Origin: Pseudomonadota bacterium
GTDB taxonomy: Bacteria > Desulfobacterota > Binatia > Binatales > Binataceae
Direction of reading: 5' to 3'
Length of the DNA stretch: 53,229 nt
Assembly (NCBI GenBank): GCA_021324455.1
Contig: JAJPJA010000101.1
Span: 1 to 53,229 of the forward strand
Part shown: piece after piece, positions 1 through 7,484 of the stretch
Numbering within the stretch: position 1 is the stretch's first letter
Layout of the letters: each line of letters starts with the position of its first letter
Position numbers and translations under genes: made by a program
The notes under the pieces: generated by a model
The model's input: only the letters and a program-made list of their open reading frames with translations
Database searches by the model: none
What the model was told of the DNA's origin: nothing

Positions 1-573
1 CAGTTGCCGTTCGTGATCCGGGCCGAGACGCTGTACAAGAACCACGACGCGTTCAACACCTTGGCGATTCCGGGGACTCCGGCGACGGGTTTCGGTGGAA
101 TCGGAGTGCGCAACTTCTCCCCCGACGGTGTCACGCGTTCCGACACGCTGTTGTGGCTGTTTGCGCTTGACCTCGACCAGGCGTACACGCCGTGGTTGAC
201 GACCACTGGCAACCTCACCGCGAACTTCGAGGTGATGGGCACCACGATCCTCAGCTACAGCAACCGGATGCAGGGTGCGGCGGGCTTCTTCGAGCACGCC
301 TATCACAACGACGTCAACCTGCTGGGCAGCATCGGCAGCAGTTGGTGGTGGGGAGCGATCTCGCCTAACTGGACCACGATTTTCAATCCGGACGGCCTGA
401 CCTTCCTGTCCTTCCCGAGCATCCAGCTCACACCGCCCTGGACCAACAAGTACTTCATGAAGCTGGAGTGGGTGGACGTGCAAGGCACCAACAAGTTCGG
501 ACTTGATGGTGGCGTGTTCAAGGGCAAGGACCTGATCTTCGCTCAGTTCCAATACAACTTCTCGTTGCTGTAA
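1..573 (+). CDS. Outer-membrane beta-barrel protein, DUF1302-like, C-terminal part
   Basis: The reading frame is open at the left edge of the window, so the start lies outside; 190 residues are visible. The visible part is rich in alternating aromatic and polar residues, with several Trp-rich strands, and ends YNFSLL, the usual aromatic-terminated last strand of an outer-membrane barrel recognised by the BAM complex. Phrases such as VIRAETLYKNHDAFN resemble the C-terminal half of DUF1302 proteins, which are often encoded with DUF1329 proteins; a DUF1329 gene lies at 13810-15099 in this window. DUF1302 proteins are thought to take part in uptake or export of hydrophobic compounds, but the substrate is unknown. 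A hairpin terminator follows 22 bases after the stop. The barrel assignment is fairly safe; the exact family is by eye only. Confidence 0.6.
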   Translation, partial: QLPFVIRAETLYKNHDAFNTLAIPGTPATGFGGIGVRNFSPDGVTRSDTLLWLFALDLDQAYTPWLTTTGNLTANFEVMGTTILSYSNRMQGAAGFFEHAYHNDVNLLGSIGSSWWWGAISPNWTTIFNPDGLTFLSFPSIQLTPPWTNKYFMKLEWVDVQGTNKFGLDGGVFKGKDLIFAQFQYNFSLL

Positions 574-594
574 GCAGCAAGAGAACCAATGACA

Positions 595-630
595 ACGGCC
601 GGGCGGCAAAGCCGTCCGGCCGTTTTGCTT
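595..630 (+). terminator. Rho-independent terminator after the barrel gene
   Basis: Two 13-base arms, ACGGCCGGGCGGC and GCCGTCCGGCCGT, pair with one G-U, around a 3-base AAA loop. They are followed by TTTTGCTTT. The hairpin starts 22 bases after the stop codon of the outer-membrane protein gene. Confidence 0.85.
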
Positions 631-783
631 TGTGATGGGGGCCTGACCGAACGGTTAACCAAACGCTTTAACCAGCTTGTCAAAGTTCTCAAAATCCGCC
701 ATTGTTATTGTCATTTAGCGGGAACTCCGGCCGGAGGGGACGGCTGTGATGAGCTGACCGGCAGCACCGCGAGGGGATGAAAA

Positions 784-1974
784 ATGGAAGAACCAGCTGC
801 CGCGCAAAGTACTTTTAACCGCTTCGATCCTGCCTTTCTCACCGACCCCTATCCGTTCTATCGAACCCTGCACAGCCAGCCGCCGCTGATCCTGCAGTTG
901 GAGCTGCCGACGGCGCTGCTGGCGCGCTATGCGGATGTGGTCGCAGCGCTGCGCGATTTTCGCACTTTTTCGAGCGCACCTATCCGGCAGATCTCGCAAG
1001 CGCATATCTTCGGCGGCGTACCGACCCTCATTCTGACCGACCCGCCGGTGCATACGCGGCTGCGCCGCCTGGTCAATCAGGCGTTTGCGCCGCGGCGCAT
1101 CCGCGAGATGGAACCGCGCATCCGTCAGATCGCGAATGACCTGCTCGACAAAGTGGAAAACGCCGGCAGCTTCGAAGCGATGAAGGACCTGGCCGAACCG
1201 CTGCCCACCATGGTGATTGCGGAGGTGCTTGGAGTCCCGGCGGACGATTACCAGATGTTCAAGCAATGGTCCGATGCGCTGCTGGAGGTGAGCAATGTTC
1301 CTCCCGGCGCGCCGCCTCCGGCCGGTTTCGAGGAAGCCCTGGCGGAGGAGCGCGAATACTTCAGGCAGCGCTACGAAGAGCTGCGGCGCAAGCCCGGGAC
1401 CGATCTGATGAGCATGCTCATCCAGGCGCAGGAAAAGGACGCGCTCACGTTCGACGAGGTGGCGGGATTTTTTAACCTGCTGCTTCTGGCCGGCAACGAA
1501 ACCACCACCAACCTGATCGGCAACGGCCTGTACGCTCTGATGCGCCATCCCGAGCAGTGGGAGCTGCTGCGGCGTGAGTCTTCTCTGATGCCGTCGGCGA
1601 TCGAAGAGATGCTGCGTTGGGATTGCCCGGTGCAGGCCACCGGCCGCAATGTCATCCAGGATTGCGAATTTGCCGGTGTGCGGATGCGGGCGGGTACGAT
1701 GGTTGTGGTGTTGAATGGGGCGGCCAATCGCGACCCGGCCCAGTTTCCCGACGCCGACCGTTTCGACATCGCTCGCACTCCCAACGATCATGTCGCCTTT
1801 GGTGAAGGCATCCACTTCTGTCTGGGCGCGGCGCTGGCGCGGATGGAAGGGTCGATCGCAATTACGTCGGTGCTGGAGCGTTTTCCGCGGCTGCGGCTCG
1901 GAGATGCCGAGCCGGTTTACAAAAGGTCGTTTAACGTGCGCGGTCTGATCAATCTCCCGTTGAGCCTTGAGTAG
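784..1974 (+). CDS. Cytochrome P450
   Basis: This is a soluble bacterial P450 of 396 residues, the normal length. It inserts one oxygen atom of O2 into an organic substrate using electrons from a separate ferredoxin and reductase, neither of which is next to it. The I-helix motif AGNETT starts near residue 236 and carries the acid and threonine for oxygen activation, with Asn-Glu where Asp or Glu is common. The K-helix ExxR is E275-R278. The heme loop FGEGIHFCLG places the thiolate cysteine at residue 346. The start is preceded by GAGGGG at good spacing. The gene stands alone after a terminator; possible promoter sequences at 677-706 are weak. Substrate cannot be read from the sequence. Confidence 0.95.
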   Translation: MEEPAAAQSTFNRFDPAFLTDPYPFYRTLHSQPPLILQLELPTALLARYADVVAALRDFRTFSSAPIRQISQAHIFGGVPTLILTDPPVHTRLRRLVNQAFAPRRIREMEPRIRQIANDLLDKVENAGSFEAMKDLAEPLPTMVIAEVLGVPADDYQMFKQWSDALLEVSNVPPGAPPPAGFEEALAEEREYFRQRYEELRRKPGTDLMSMLIQAQEKDALTFDEVAGFFNLLLLAGNETTTNLIGNGLYALMRHPEQWELLRRESSLMPSAIEEMLRWDCPVQATGRNVIQDCEFAGVRMRAGTMVVVLNGAANRDPAQFPDADRFDIARTPNDHVAFGEGIHFCLGAALARMEGSIAITSVLERFPRLRLGDAEPVYKRSFNVRGLINLPLSLE

Positions 1975-2052
1975 CCTCGCACGCTGTGATTAAACCGTGA
2001 GTCAGAGGCGCCTCCCGCGCTTGATAGCGGACAGAGACGCCCGCCCGATCCG

Positions 2053-2691
2053 ATGGCTGGCAGCCTGACACAAGCCACCGTAGTCGCGCTTTACCCGGAA
2101 TTGCAGAACCAGGCGGCGGCGATGCTCGGGCGCGCATTCGTCGACGATCCGCTCTCCCGCGCCATTGTGTCTCACCTCGGTGAGGCTTCCGCCCGGGTCC
2201 GCGCGCTCGAGCATCTTTTCCGCGCCCTGCTTGCAATCAATCGCCGGAGCGGACAGCCGGCCTTCGGAATAATGGTTGACAGACAAGTGACTGCTGCGGC
2301 CGTCACTGAAGGAGCGGGCGCCGCGTCGATGTTTGCAGCCGTGGTCGCGGGCTTGAGCCAGATGCCGCGTTTGGCGAGCGCAATCGGTCCCAACGCGATT
2401 TTTCGCGCGATGAGCGGCTTTCGCGTGCTGGCGGCCAATCATCCGGCGGAACCGCACATCTATCTGCAGGCGTTGGGCGTCGATCCCGGGCATCAGCGCC
2501 GTCATTTGGGAAGCGCTTTGCTTGAGTATCTGCGTCTCCAGGCGTCGGCGCGGCCGGATGTGACCGGGGTCTACCTGGAAACGGCAACTGAGGCCAACGT
2601 GGCCTACTACAGCAGTCGCGGTTACGAGGTCATCGGCGAGGTTTATCCGCTGGGCGTCAGGATGTGGCGGATGTATCAGCGCACGCGCTGA
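2053..2691 (+). CDS. GNAT family N-acetyltransferase
   Basis: The 212-residue protein has the GNAT fold signature in its C-terminal half. A strand with LQALGVDPGHQRRHLGSALL near residues 140-160 carries the acetyl-CoA pyrophosphate-binding loop (Q/R-x-x-G/A type, here QRRHLG). The later segment YLETATEANVAYYSSRGYEVIGE is the usual beta-strand and helix pair with the conserved tyrosine that acts as general acid in many members. The N-terminal half is helical and contributes the acceptor site, so the substrate is not predictable. The gene lies 78 bases after the P450 gene on the same strand and converges on a lipoprotein gene at 2723. No clear ribosome site was found before the ATG, and a slightly different start is possible. 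Confidence 0.85.
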   Translation: MAGSLTQATVVALYPELQNQAAAMLGRAFVDDPLSRAIVSHLGEASARVRALEHLFRALLAINRRSGQPAFGIMVDRQVTAAAVTEGAGAASMFAAVVAGLSQMPRLASAIGPNAIFRAMSGFRVLAANHPAEPHIYLQALGVDPGHQRRHLGSALLEYLRLQASARPDVTGVYLETATEANVAYYSSRGYEVIGEVYPLGVRMWRMYQRTR

Positions 2692-2722
2692 TCGGCGCGG
2701 CGGATGCGGCTGCTGGCGCCAA

Positions 2723-3226
2723 TCAATGTCCGCCGGACTGATTGGTATAGACGATCGCGACCGCGTCAACATAGGTGCCGCGATGCCCGACGGTGCCGAT
2801 ATCCGAGGCTTTTTCCCGATCCATTATATAATCGCCCGGGGCGGCGTCGGCGCCGCCGGCCAGACGGGTCGGGTTGGGCGCCCCTTCGTAAAGCAACCGC
2901 CGGGTTACCTGTTGTGTGCCCGACAGCAGCAGTACGGCGTCGGCGCCGGTCTCACAAGCCTTGCGTTTGACCTCTTCCAGCACCTGGTCTTGCGAGTATT
3001 TGAGCGAAGCCCATGCGTCGACGATGGCGATTTTTCTGTAATCCACCGTCGGTTCCGCATAGATCACGGGCATGTAGCAGTTGGGATCCTTGGCTGGCCG
3101 CGTGGTGGTTTCGATTTCGGTAACGGTGGCGGTTGGCGGCATGTTGGGCTCGGAAGAGCATGCGGCGGCACAGAGCAGCAATATCAGGGCGAGACAGGGT
3201 TTAGCGAGATTCGCGATGGCGCTCAT
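2723..3226 (-). CDS. Predicted lipoprotein of unknown function
   Basis: This 167-residue protein begins MSAIANLAKPCLALILLLCAAACSS, a type II signal peptide with lipobox CAAAC, so it should be lipid-anchored after signal peptidase II cleavage. An ATG 54 bases upstream would add 18 residues before the signal peptide and is unlikely; GAGGG lies before the chosen ATG. The mature part has an alpha/beta segment, with YRKIAIVDAWASLKYSQDQVLEEVKRKA followed by GADAVLLLSGTQQVTRR. This resembles small periplasmic lipoproteins that carry a YbjQ/Rcs-like 'heavy-metal' type fold, but no named family is certain. A function cannot be given. It converges with the acetyltransferase gene. Confidence 0.75.
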   Translation of the reverse strand: MSAIANLAKPCLALILLLCAAACSSEPNMPPTATVTEIETTTRPAKDPNCYMPVIYAEPTVDYRKIAIVDAWASLKYSQDQVLEEVKRKACETGADAVLLLSGTQQVTRRLLYEGAPNPTRLAGGADAAPGDYIMDREKASDIGTVGHRGTYVDAVAIVYTNQSGGH

Positions 3227-3400
3227 TGGCACGGTACCCTCGGCGGCGCTAAGCGAGGAAAACAGCGTCCTCAGCGCCATTAATTACACCAACCCCGCGC
3301 CGGAATCCAAGCGGCATTGGCATCGCCAACAACCGGCTGTTGCGAAGCGTCACCGCGAAACACCCTCGCGCCGGCCGTTTTTCCCAGCTAGAATTTATGC

Positions 3401-3844
3401 GTGAGTGTGAACGTTACGACGGGTCAGGATAAAGATTTGCGTGAGAAACTGAAGCCTTGGTTGCCAGTGGCAGCCTGGGCGATTTTGATTTCCCTGTTGT
3501 CCACTTCACTGTTCGGCGCCCAGGAAACCGGTTCATGGATCCAGCCGATCCTGCACTGGTTGATGCCATGGGCCAGCGCGCAGACCATCGTGACCATGCA
3601 TTATGGCATCCGCAAGCTCGCGCATTTCACCGAATACGGCATCCTGTTTCTGCTCCTGATTCGGGGTCCGATGCGCGGGCATGCGGTGATGGCGCTGGCG
3701 GCGTGCGCCGCCTATGCGATGCTGGATGAGACTCACCAGATTTTTGTGCCGGCGCGCACCCCGTCGATATATGACGTCGCGCTGGATTTCAGCGGCGCGC
3801 TGTTCAGTCATTTCGTCAGCAGCGGAATCGCCGAGCTGGTGTAG
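3401..3844 (+). CDS. VanZ family membrane protein
   Basis: The 147-residue protein has about four hydrophobic segments and the VanZ family signatures. RKLAHFTEYGILFLLL follows the second segment, and DETHQIFVPARTPSIYDVALDFSGA sits between the last two. VanZ itself gives low-level teicoplanin resistance in enterococci, but most bacterial members stand alone and have no known role beyond the inner membrane. The start is a GTG at 3401; no upstream ATG keeps the frame. The gene faces the glutathione transferase gene at 3871 and has a short convergent spacer of 26 bases. Confidence 0.85.
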   Translation: MSVNVTTGQDKDLREKLKPWLPVAAWAILISLLSTSLFGAQETGSWIQPILHWLMPWASAQTIVTMHYGIRKLAHFTEYGILFLLLIRGPMRGHAVMALAACAAYAMLDETHQIFVPARTPSIYDVALDFSGALFSHFVSSGIAELV

Positions 3845-3870
3845 CGCGGTCCGCGATCGGCCAATCACAG

Positions 3871-4536
3871 TCAGCGCTGATCGATCGACGCCGATAATCG
3901 ATCGATGCGGCCGAAGAATTCGCGCAGATTGGGCATACTTTCGGGGATCTTGAGCTCGCCCGTAAACGCCAGCCGCCACAGTTGTCCATAGAGCGCGAAA
4001 TCGGCCAGCCCCAACCGCCCCAGCAGAAATGCCTTGCCGCTCAAGGCTTCATCCAGCGGCGACAACAGTTCCGCGGCCTGCTGTAGATTGGCCTCGCGAT
4101 CCGACGCCGTCCGCTCGCAGAAGTCCGCGCCGTGCCGGCTGTCATGGATTAATTTGAAGAACGCGAGGTGTTGCTCGCTTTTGCCGCGATAGTATTCCAG
4201 CAGATCGCCCATCGCGGCGCGCAGCATAACCTCGCTCAGACCGGTGTCGAAGTAGCGCGCGAGCGTCAGATGCAGGCCGCGTCCGATCGGCGGCAGAATC
4301 GCGGGGTAGGGCATGAGCGCTTCCAGGCGCGCGACGATCCAGTCCGAATCGACCGCGACCTCGCCGCCCTCCAGCATCAGCGCGGGAACCTTAATCTGTC
4401 CCGACGCGGCCAGCAGTTCGCGGCGGTCGAGATAATCGACTTCGGCCACGTCATAGGCAATACCCTTGAACTCCAGGATCTTGCGGATCTTGGCGCACAG
4501 CGGGCTGGGATAGAACTGGAACAGACGCGCGCTCAT
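3871..4536 (-). CDS. Glutathione S-transferase family protein
   Basis: The protein has 221 residues, the usual GST length. The thioredoxin-like N-terminal domain has SPLCAKIRKILEFKGIAY (residues 11-28), with Ser11 as a possible catalytic serine, then the cis-proline region VPALMLEGGEVAVDSDWIVARLE that binds the gamma-glutamyl part of glutathione. The remainder is the all-helical C-terminal domain. The ATG overlaps the stop of the upstream DUF72 gene as ATGA, so translation is probably coupled. It is the last gene of a minus-strand operon starting near 8584. Its substrate could be an electrophile or a small metabolite; nothing in the sequence decides this. Confidence 0.88.
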   Translation of the reverse strand: MSARLFQFYPSPLCAKIRKILEFKGIAYDVAEVDYLDRRELLAASGQIKVPALMLEGGEVAVDSDWIVARLEALMPYPAILPPIGRGLHLTLARYFDTGLSEVMLRAAMGDLLEYYRGKSEQHLAFFKLIHDSRHGADFCERTASDREANLQQAAELLSPLDEALSGKAFLLGRLGLADFALYGQLWRLAFTGELKIPESMPNLREFFGRIDRLSASIDQR

Positions 4537-5441
4537 CGCGAGTTATCGGGGCGCGCCAGAATCTGCGCCATGGTCGCGGCGTTCATCACGCCGAAGTTGC
4601 TGTAGCAGTTGTTGAAAATCACATACGCGCGTTTGACCGCAACCCGGCGAATCTTCTCCGCGCTCTGCTGCAGTTCGCGCTCGGCGTAAAGGTATTTGAA
4701 ACGCTCGGCCGCAGTGACGCCCTTCTTGAACCAATTGTCGCGATTCCTGCCGTGAAAGCGCGCGTACAGTTGGTCGCTGGTAGCTGCGAAGAAAGTCGGC
4801 ATGATGGAAGGTCCCGCCGGACAGTCCACCGATACATAGCACAGGCCGTGGCGGCGCAGAAATTCCATCGTCTGCCGCCGCGGCGCCTGCTCCTCCACCC
4901 AACCCGGATGGCGGAATTCGATCGCCAGCTCGGCTTGCGGCAGGCGCTCGCGCAAACTCGCGATGTAATCGAAGTTGGCGCTTTTGGGAGTGAAGTAGGG
5001 AGGAAACTGAAACAGCAGCATTCCGAGTTTTCCGGCCTCCTTAAGCGGCGCCAGCGAGGACCAGAACATGTCGAAAGCCAGATTGAGCACTTCCGCCGAC
5101 GGCCTGCCCAGGCGGCGCTCTTTGCGCTCGCTGTCGCTCAGCAGTTGCTTGAGCGCCCCCGGCAGGCGCTGCACTTCCGCCGGATGCTGCGTGAGCATCG
5201 CGAACGCCTTGATGTTGAACATGAAGCCGGGCGGGGTGCGCTCCGCCCACACCCGGGCGGTGTTCTCGGCCAGCAATGTGTAGTAGCTGGAATCGACTTC
5301 CACCGTATTGAACTGCGAGGCATAAAAGCGCAGCCGCTCTTCAGCCGTTTTGATCGACCTGGGATAGAACAGATCGGTCCTGACCAGCGTCGGGTCGGTC
5401 CACGACGCAGTTCCGACCATGTACGCGGTGCCGGCAGTCAT
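4533..5441 (-). CDS. DUF72 (YecE-like) domain protein
   Basis: The 302-residue protein matches the DUF72 family, a TIM-barrel fold of unknown activity. Typical segments are GTASWTDP near residue 10, FYASQFNTVEVDSSYY near 45, FMFNIKAFAMLTQHP near 80, LLFQFPPYF near 147, AIEFRHPGW near 175 and YARFHGRN near 232. The start at 5441 was chosen because it lies 17 bases after the stop of the HAD gene and gives a complete domain. A far longer upstream frame has no family similarity. An inner ATG at 5420 is an alternative. The 3' end overlaps the GST start by four bases. DUF72 proteins are common in operons without a known substrate. Confidence 0.9.
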   Translation of the reverse strand: MTAGTAYMVGTASWTDPTLVRTDLFYPRSIKTAEERLRFYASQFNTVEVDSSYYTLLAENTARVWAERTPPGFMFNIKAFAMLTQHPAEVQRLPGALKQLLSDSERKERRLGRPSAEVLNLAFDMFWSSLAPLKEAGKLGMLLFQFPPYFTPKSANFDYIASLRERLPQAELAIEFRHPGWVEEQAPRRQTMEFLRRHGLCYVSVDCPAGPSIMPTFFAATSDQLYARFHGRNRDNWFKKGVTAAERFKYLYAERELQQSAEKIRRVAVKRAYVIFNNCYSNFGVMNAATMAQILARPDNSR

Positions 5442-5458
5442 TGGAGAAAGGCGGCGTC

Positions 5459-6139
5459 TCAACCGATCAGCCGCAAAACCTCTTCCAGGTCGGTTTCGGC
5501 CAGCGACGGACGTACGAGGTCGGCGGCGGACAGGGCCGCGGGGGGTGCGGTATGGGTTATGGCGAGCACCGGCATGCCGGCGGCGCGGGCGCCCTCCACG
5601 CCTGCCGCTGTGTCCTCGATCACCAGGCATTCGCGCGCCTGGATCGGCGGTTGGAAATTGCGCCGCCGCAGATGGCGCAGCGCCGTCGCGAACGCGTCGG
5701 GCGCGGGCTTGCTCCGCTGGAAATCCTCGGCGCTGATTACGTCGCTGAAGAGATCGCGCAAACCGGCCTGGCGCAGAATAATTTCCGCTTCCGCGCGCAG
5801 CGTTCCGGTAGCCAGAACCAGCGCAAAGCGCCGGGCGCATTGACGGACAAATTCCTGCGCCGCCGGATAGTACAGGTCCTCGCCCCGAATCATTTCCATG
5901 TAGAGGGCGGCTTTGCGCGCGATCAAGGCGTCGAGCAGCGCCGGCGCCGCGGCGCGATGGTGTTCGCGCAGCGCCACGCTAAAGCATTCGCGATCGTTGT
6001 ATCCAATCAGGTCCTGGAAGTAATGCTCGCGGCTCAGTTCGATGCCCTCGGCGGCCAGAACTTCGCTGAAAGCTTTGAAGTGCAGCGGTTCGGTATCGAC
6101 CAGGGTACCGTCGAGATCGAAAATAATCGCGCGAATCAT
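5459..6139 (-). CDS. HAD-superfamily hydrolase, beta-phosphoglucomutase-like subgroup
   Basis: The 226-residue protein carries all four HAD motifs. FDLDGTLVDTEP has the nucleophile Asp8 and the acid/base Asp10. LATGTL supplies the motif II Thr. SKPAPDAF gives the motif III Lys, and VIEDTAAGVEGA gives the motif IV Mg-binding acids. A four-helix cap lies between residues 15 and 85, as in subclass I phosphatases such as phosphoglycolate phosphatase and beta-phosphoglucomutase. It probably hydrolyses or isomerises a small phosphorylated metabolite; the substrate is not predictable. It sits 53 bases after the PPOX gene and 17 bases before the DUF72 gene, inside the same operon. Confidence 0.92.
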   Translation of the reverse strand: MIRAIIFDLDGTLVDTEPLHFKAFSEVLAAEGIELSREHYFQDLIGYNDRECFSVALREHHRAAAPALLDALIARKAALYMEMIRGEDLYYPAAQEFVRQCARRFALVLATGTLRAEAEIILRQAGLRDLFSDVISAEDFQRSKPAPDAFATALRHLRRRNFQPPIQARECLVIEDTAAGVEGARAAGMPVLAITHTAPPAALSAADLVRPSLAETDLEEVLRLIG

Positions 6140-6192
6140 CGTCGGATGGATTTATCAGAAAGTACGCGTGCGGCGCGACCGCCTTGGCCGGC

Positions 6193-6669
6193 TCACGCCG
6201 CCGTGGAACGGGCCGGTTCATGGAAACGCGCGCCCCACGCGTGCACGCTTATCGGCTCGATTCGCACCATCAGATTGGTCTCGTAGCTGAGCGCCATGCT
6301 GCGATATTGCGGGTACTTGTCGCGCAGATGGCGCAGCGCCAGCATGTATTCCTCGCGGTCTTCCACCACGCGCGCGGCAGCGTTGACCAGCACATAAGCG
6401 AGCTGACTCCAGTCCTCCTCGTAGTGGTCGATCAGCAGGCATACGTGCGGATTGGCCGCGATGTTGTGCATCCGCTTGAGCTTCAAGCCGCTCTGGCGCT
6501 TGGGTTTCTGATCGATAACGAAATAGAAATGGGCGCCGTCGAACCAGAAACACAGCGGCACCGCGTGCGGCACGGCGTCGGACGCCGCCGTGGCCAGGCG
6601 CGCCACGCGCGAAGTTGAAAGGAAGCGCCGCACCCCTTCGTCTTCCAGCGTCAATCGGGTTTGGTTCAT
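6193..6669 (-). CDS. PPOX-class F420-dependent oxidoreductase (Rv0121-like family)
   Basis: This 158-residue split-barrel protein resembles the TIGR03668 family of PPOX-class proteins, which in actinobacteria bind F420. Recognisable parts are RFLSTSRVARLATAASD at the start, VPLCFWFDGAHFYFVID, PKRQSGLKLKRMHNIAANP, LLIDHYEEDW and HLRDKYPQYR. The start at 6669 has a very strong Shine-Dalgarno AAGGAGGAGG and overlaps the HEAT gene stop as ATGA. Use of F420 is family knowledge and is not proven here, since FMN is used by close relatives. The LLM-class gene at 48991 would fit the same cofactor. Reaction and substrate are unknown. Confidence 0.82.
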   Translation of the reverse strand: MNQTRLTLEDEGVRRFLSTSRVARLATAASDAVPHAVPLCFWFDGAHFYFVIDQKPKRQSGLKLKRMHNIAANPHVCLLIDHYEEDWSQLAYVLVNAAARVVEDREEYMLALRHLRDKYPQYRSMALSYETNLMVRIEPISVHAWGARFHEPARSTAA

Positions 6670-7484
6670 GCCTCCTCCTTGAGTCTGGCCAGGGTCAGGC
6701 GCGCCGACCTGCACAACGATGGATCGGAGTGGTTGGCGGCCGCTTTGCGCAAAGCGATCAGCACCCGCTCGGAGCGGGCGCCAAGATATCCCAAAGTAAA
6801 CGCCGCCGCCCGCCTCACCCCCGGGTTTGGATCGGATTCCAGACAGTTGAGAGCCGCGTCCAGTGCGTCTGGGCCGCAAGCGCCGGCCGCTTTGAGAAAC
6901 GATAGCCCGGCGAGCCTCACCTCGCTTTCAGGATTGGCGCATGCTTCGCAGGCGGCCGCGGTCGCCGCGCAATCGCGCAGGCCAAGATCGCGCATCGCAT
7001 ACAGCGCCATCTTGCGGCTATTCGCATCGCCGCGACGCTGCATTTCCAGCAGCCGGATGCGCATCGCCTCGGGATAGCGGCGGGCCAGCCGAACCGTCAG
7101 ATCGAGCGCTGCCCAGCGCACGTCGCCGTCATCGTTGCCGAGCGCGTCGATCAGGGCGCCGCAGGCGCGCAAGTCCAGTGCGCCTTCAATCAGTCCCAAC
7201 GCATAGGCGGCGGCCCAGCGGGCGGCAGGTTCGGACTCCAGCACGGATACCAGGCGCTCCGTCAGCTCCGGGTTATGCCTGGCCGCGGCAGCCAAAGCGC
7301 CGGCGGCATAGCGCTGCACGGCCTTGCCGGGCGACGCGAGATTGTCGATCAACGCTTCGATCACGGCATGGTCCAGGGTCTGATCGGAATCATGGTTGAG
7401 GCGGAGCAAGGCTTCGGCGCGATCGCGCAAATCCGCGCTGCGCAGCCGCTCAAGCACCTTAGCGGTGTTCTTGGCCTTGCTCAT
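6666..7484 (-). CDS. HEAT-repeat protein
   Basis: The 272-residue protein is almost entirely helical, with HEAT/PBS-lyase-like repeats. Repeats can be seen at AVIEALIDNLASPGKAVQRYAAGAL, LIDALGNDDGDVRWAALDL, NPESEVRLAGLSFLKAAG and SDPNPGVRRAAAFTLGYLG. There is no signal peptide or membrane segment, so a cytoplasmic scaffold or an enzyme partner is likely. The start at 7484 overlaps the stop of the lipoate-ligase-like gene as ATGA, and its own stop overlaps the PPOX start in the same way. The three genes are therefore probably translated as a coupled unit, and the HEAT protein may bind one of its neighbours. That partnership is inference. Confidence 0.82.
   Translation of the reverse strand: MSKAKNTAKVLERLRSADLRDRAEALLRLNHDSDQTLDHAVIEALIDNLASPGKAVQRYAAGALAAAARHNPELTERLVSVLESEPAARWAAAYALGLIEGALDLRACGALIDALGNDDGDVRWAALDLTVRLARRYPEAMRIRLLEMQRRGDANSRKMALYAMRDLGLRDCAATAAACEACANPESEVRLAGLSFLKAAGACGPDALDAALNCLESDPNPGVRRAAAFTLGYLGARSERVLIALRKAAANHSDPSLCRSARLTLARLKEEA

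Noticed and set aside
715..1815. Long open frame on the strand opposite the P450 gene
   Set aside because: It is a shadow frame caused by high GC content: rich in Arg/His/Gly/Ala, without any domain or ribosome site, and the P450 gene on the other strand is certain.
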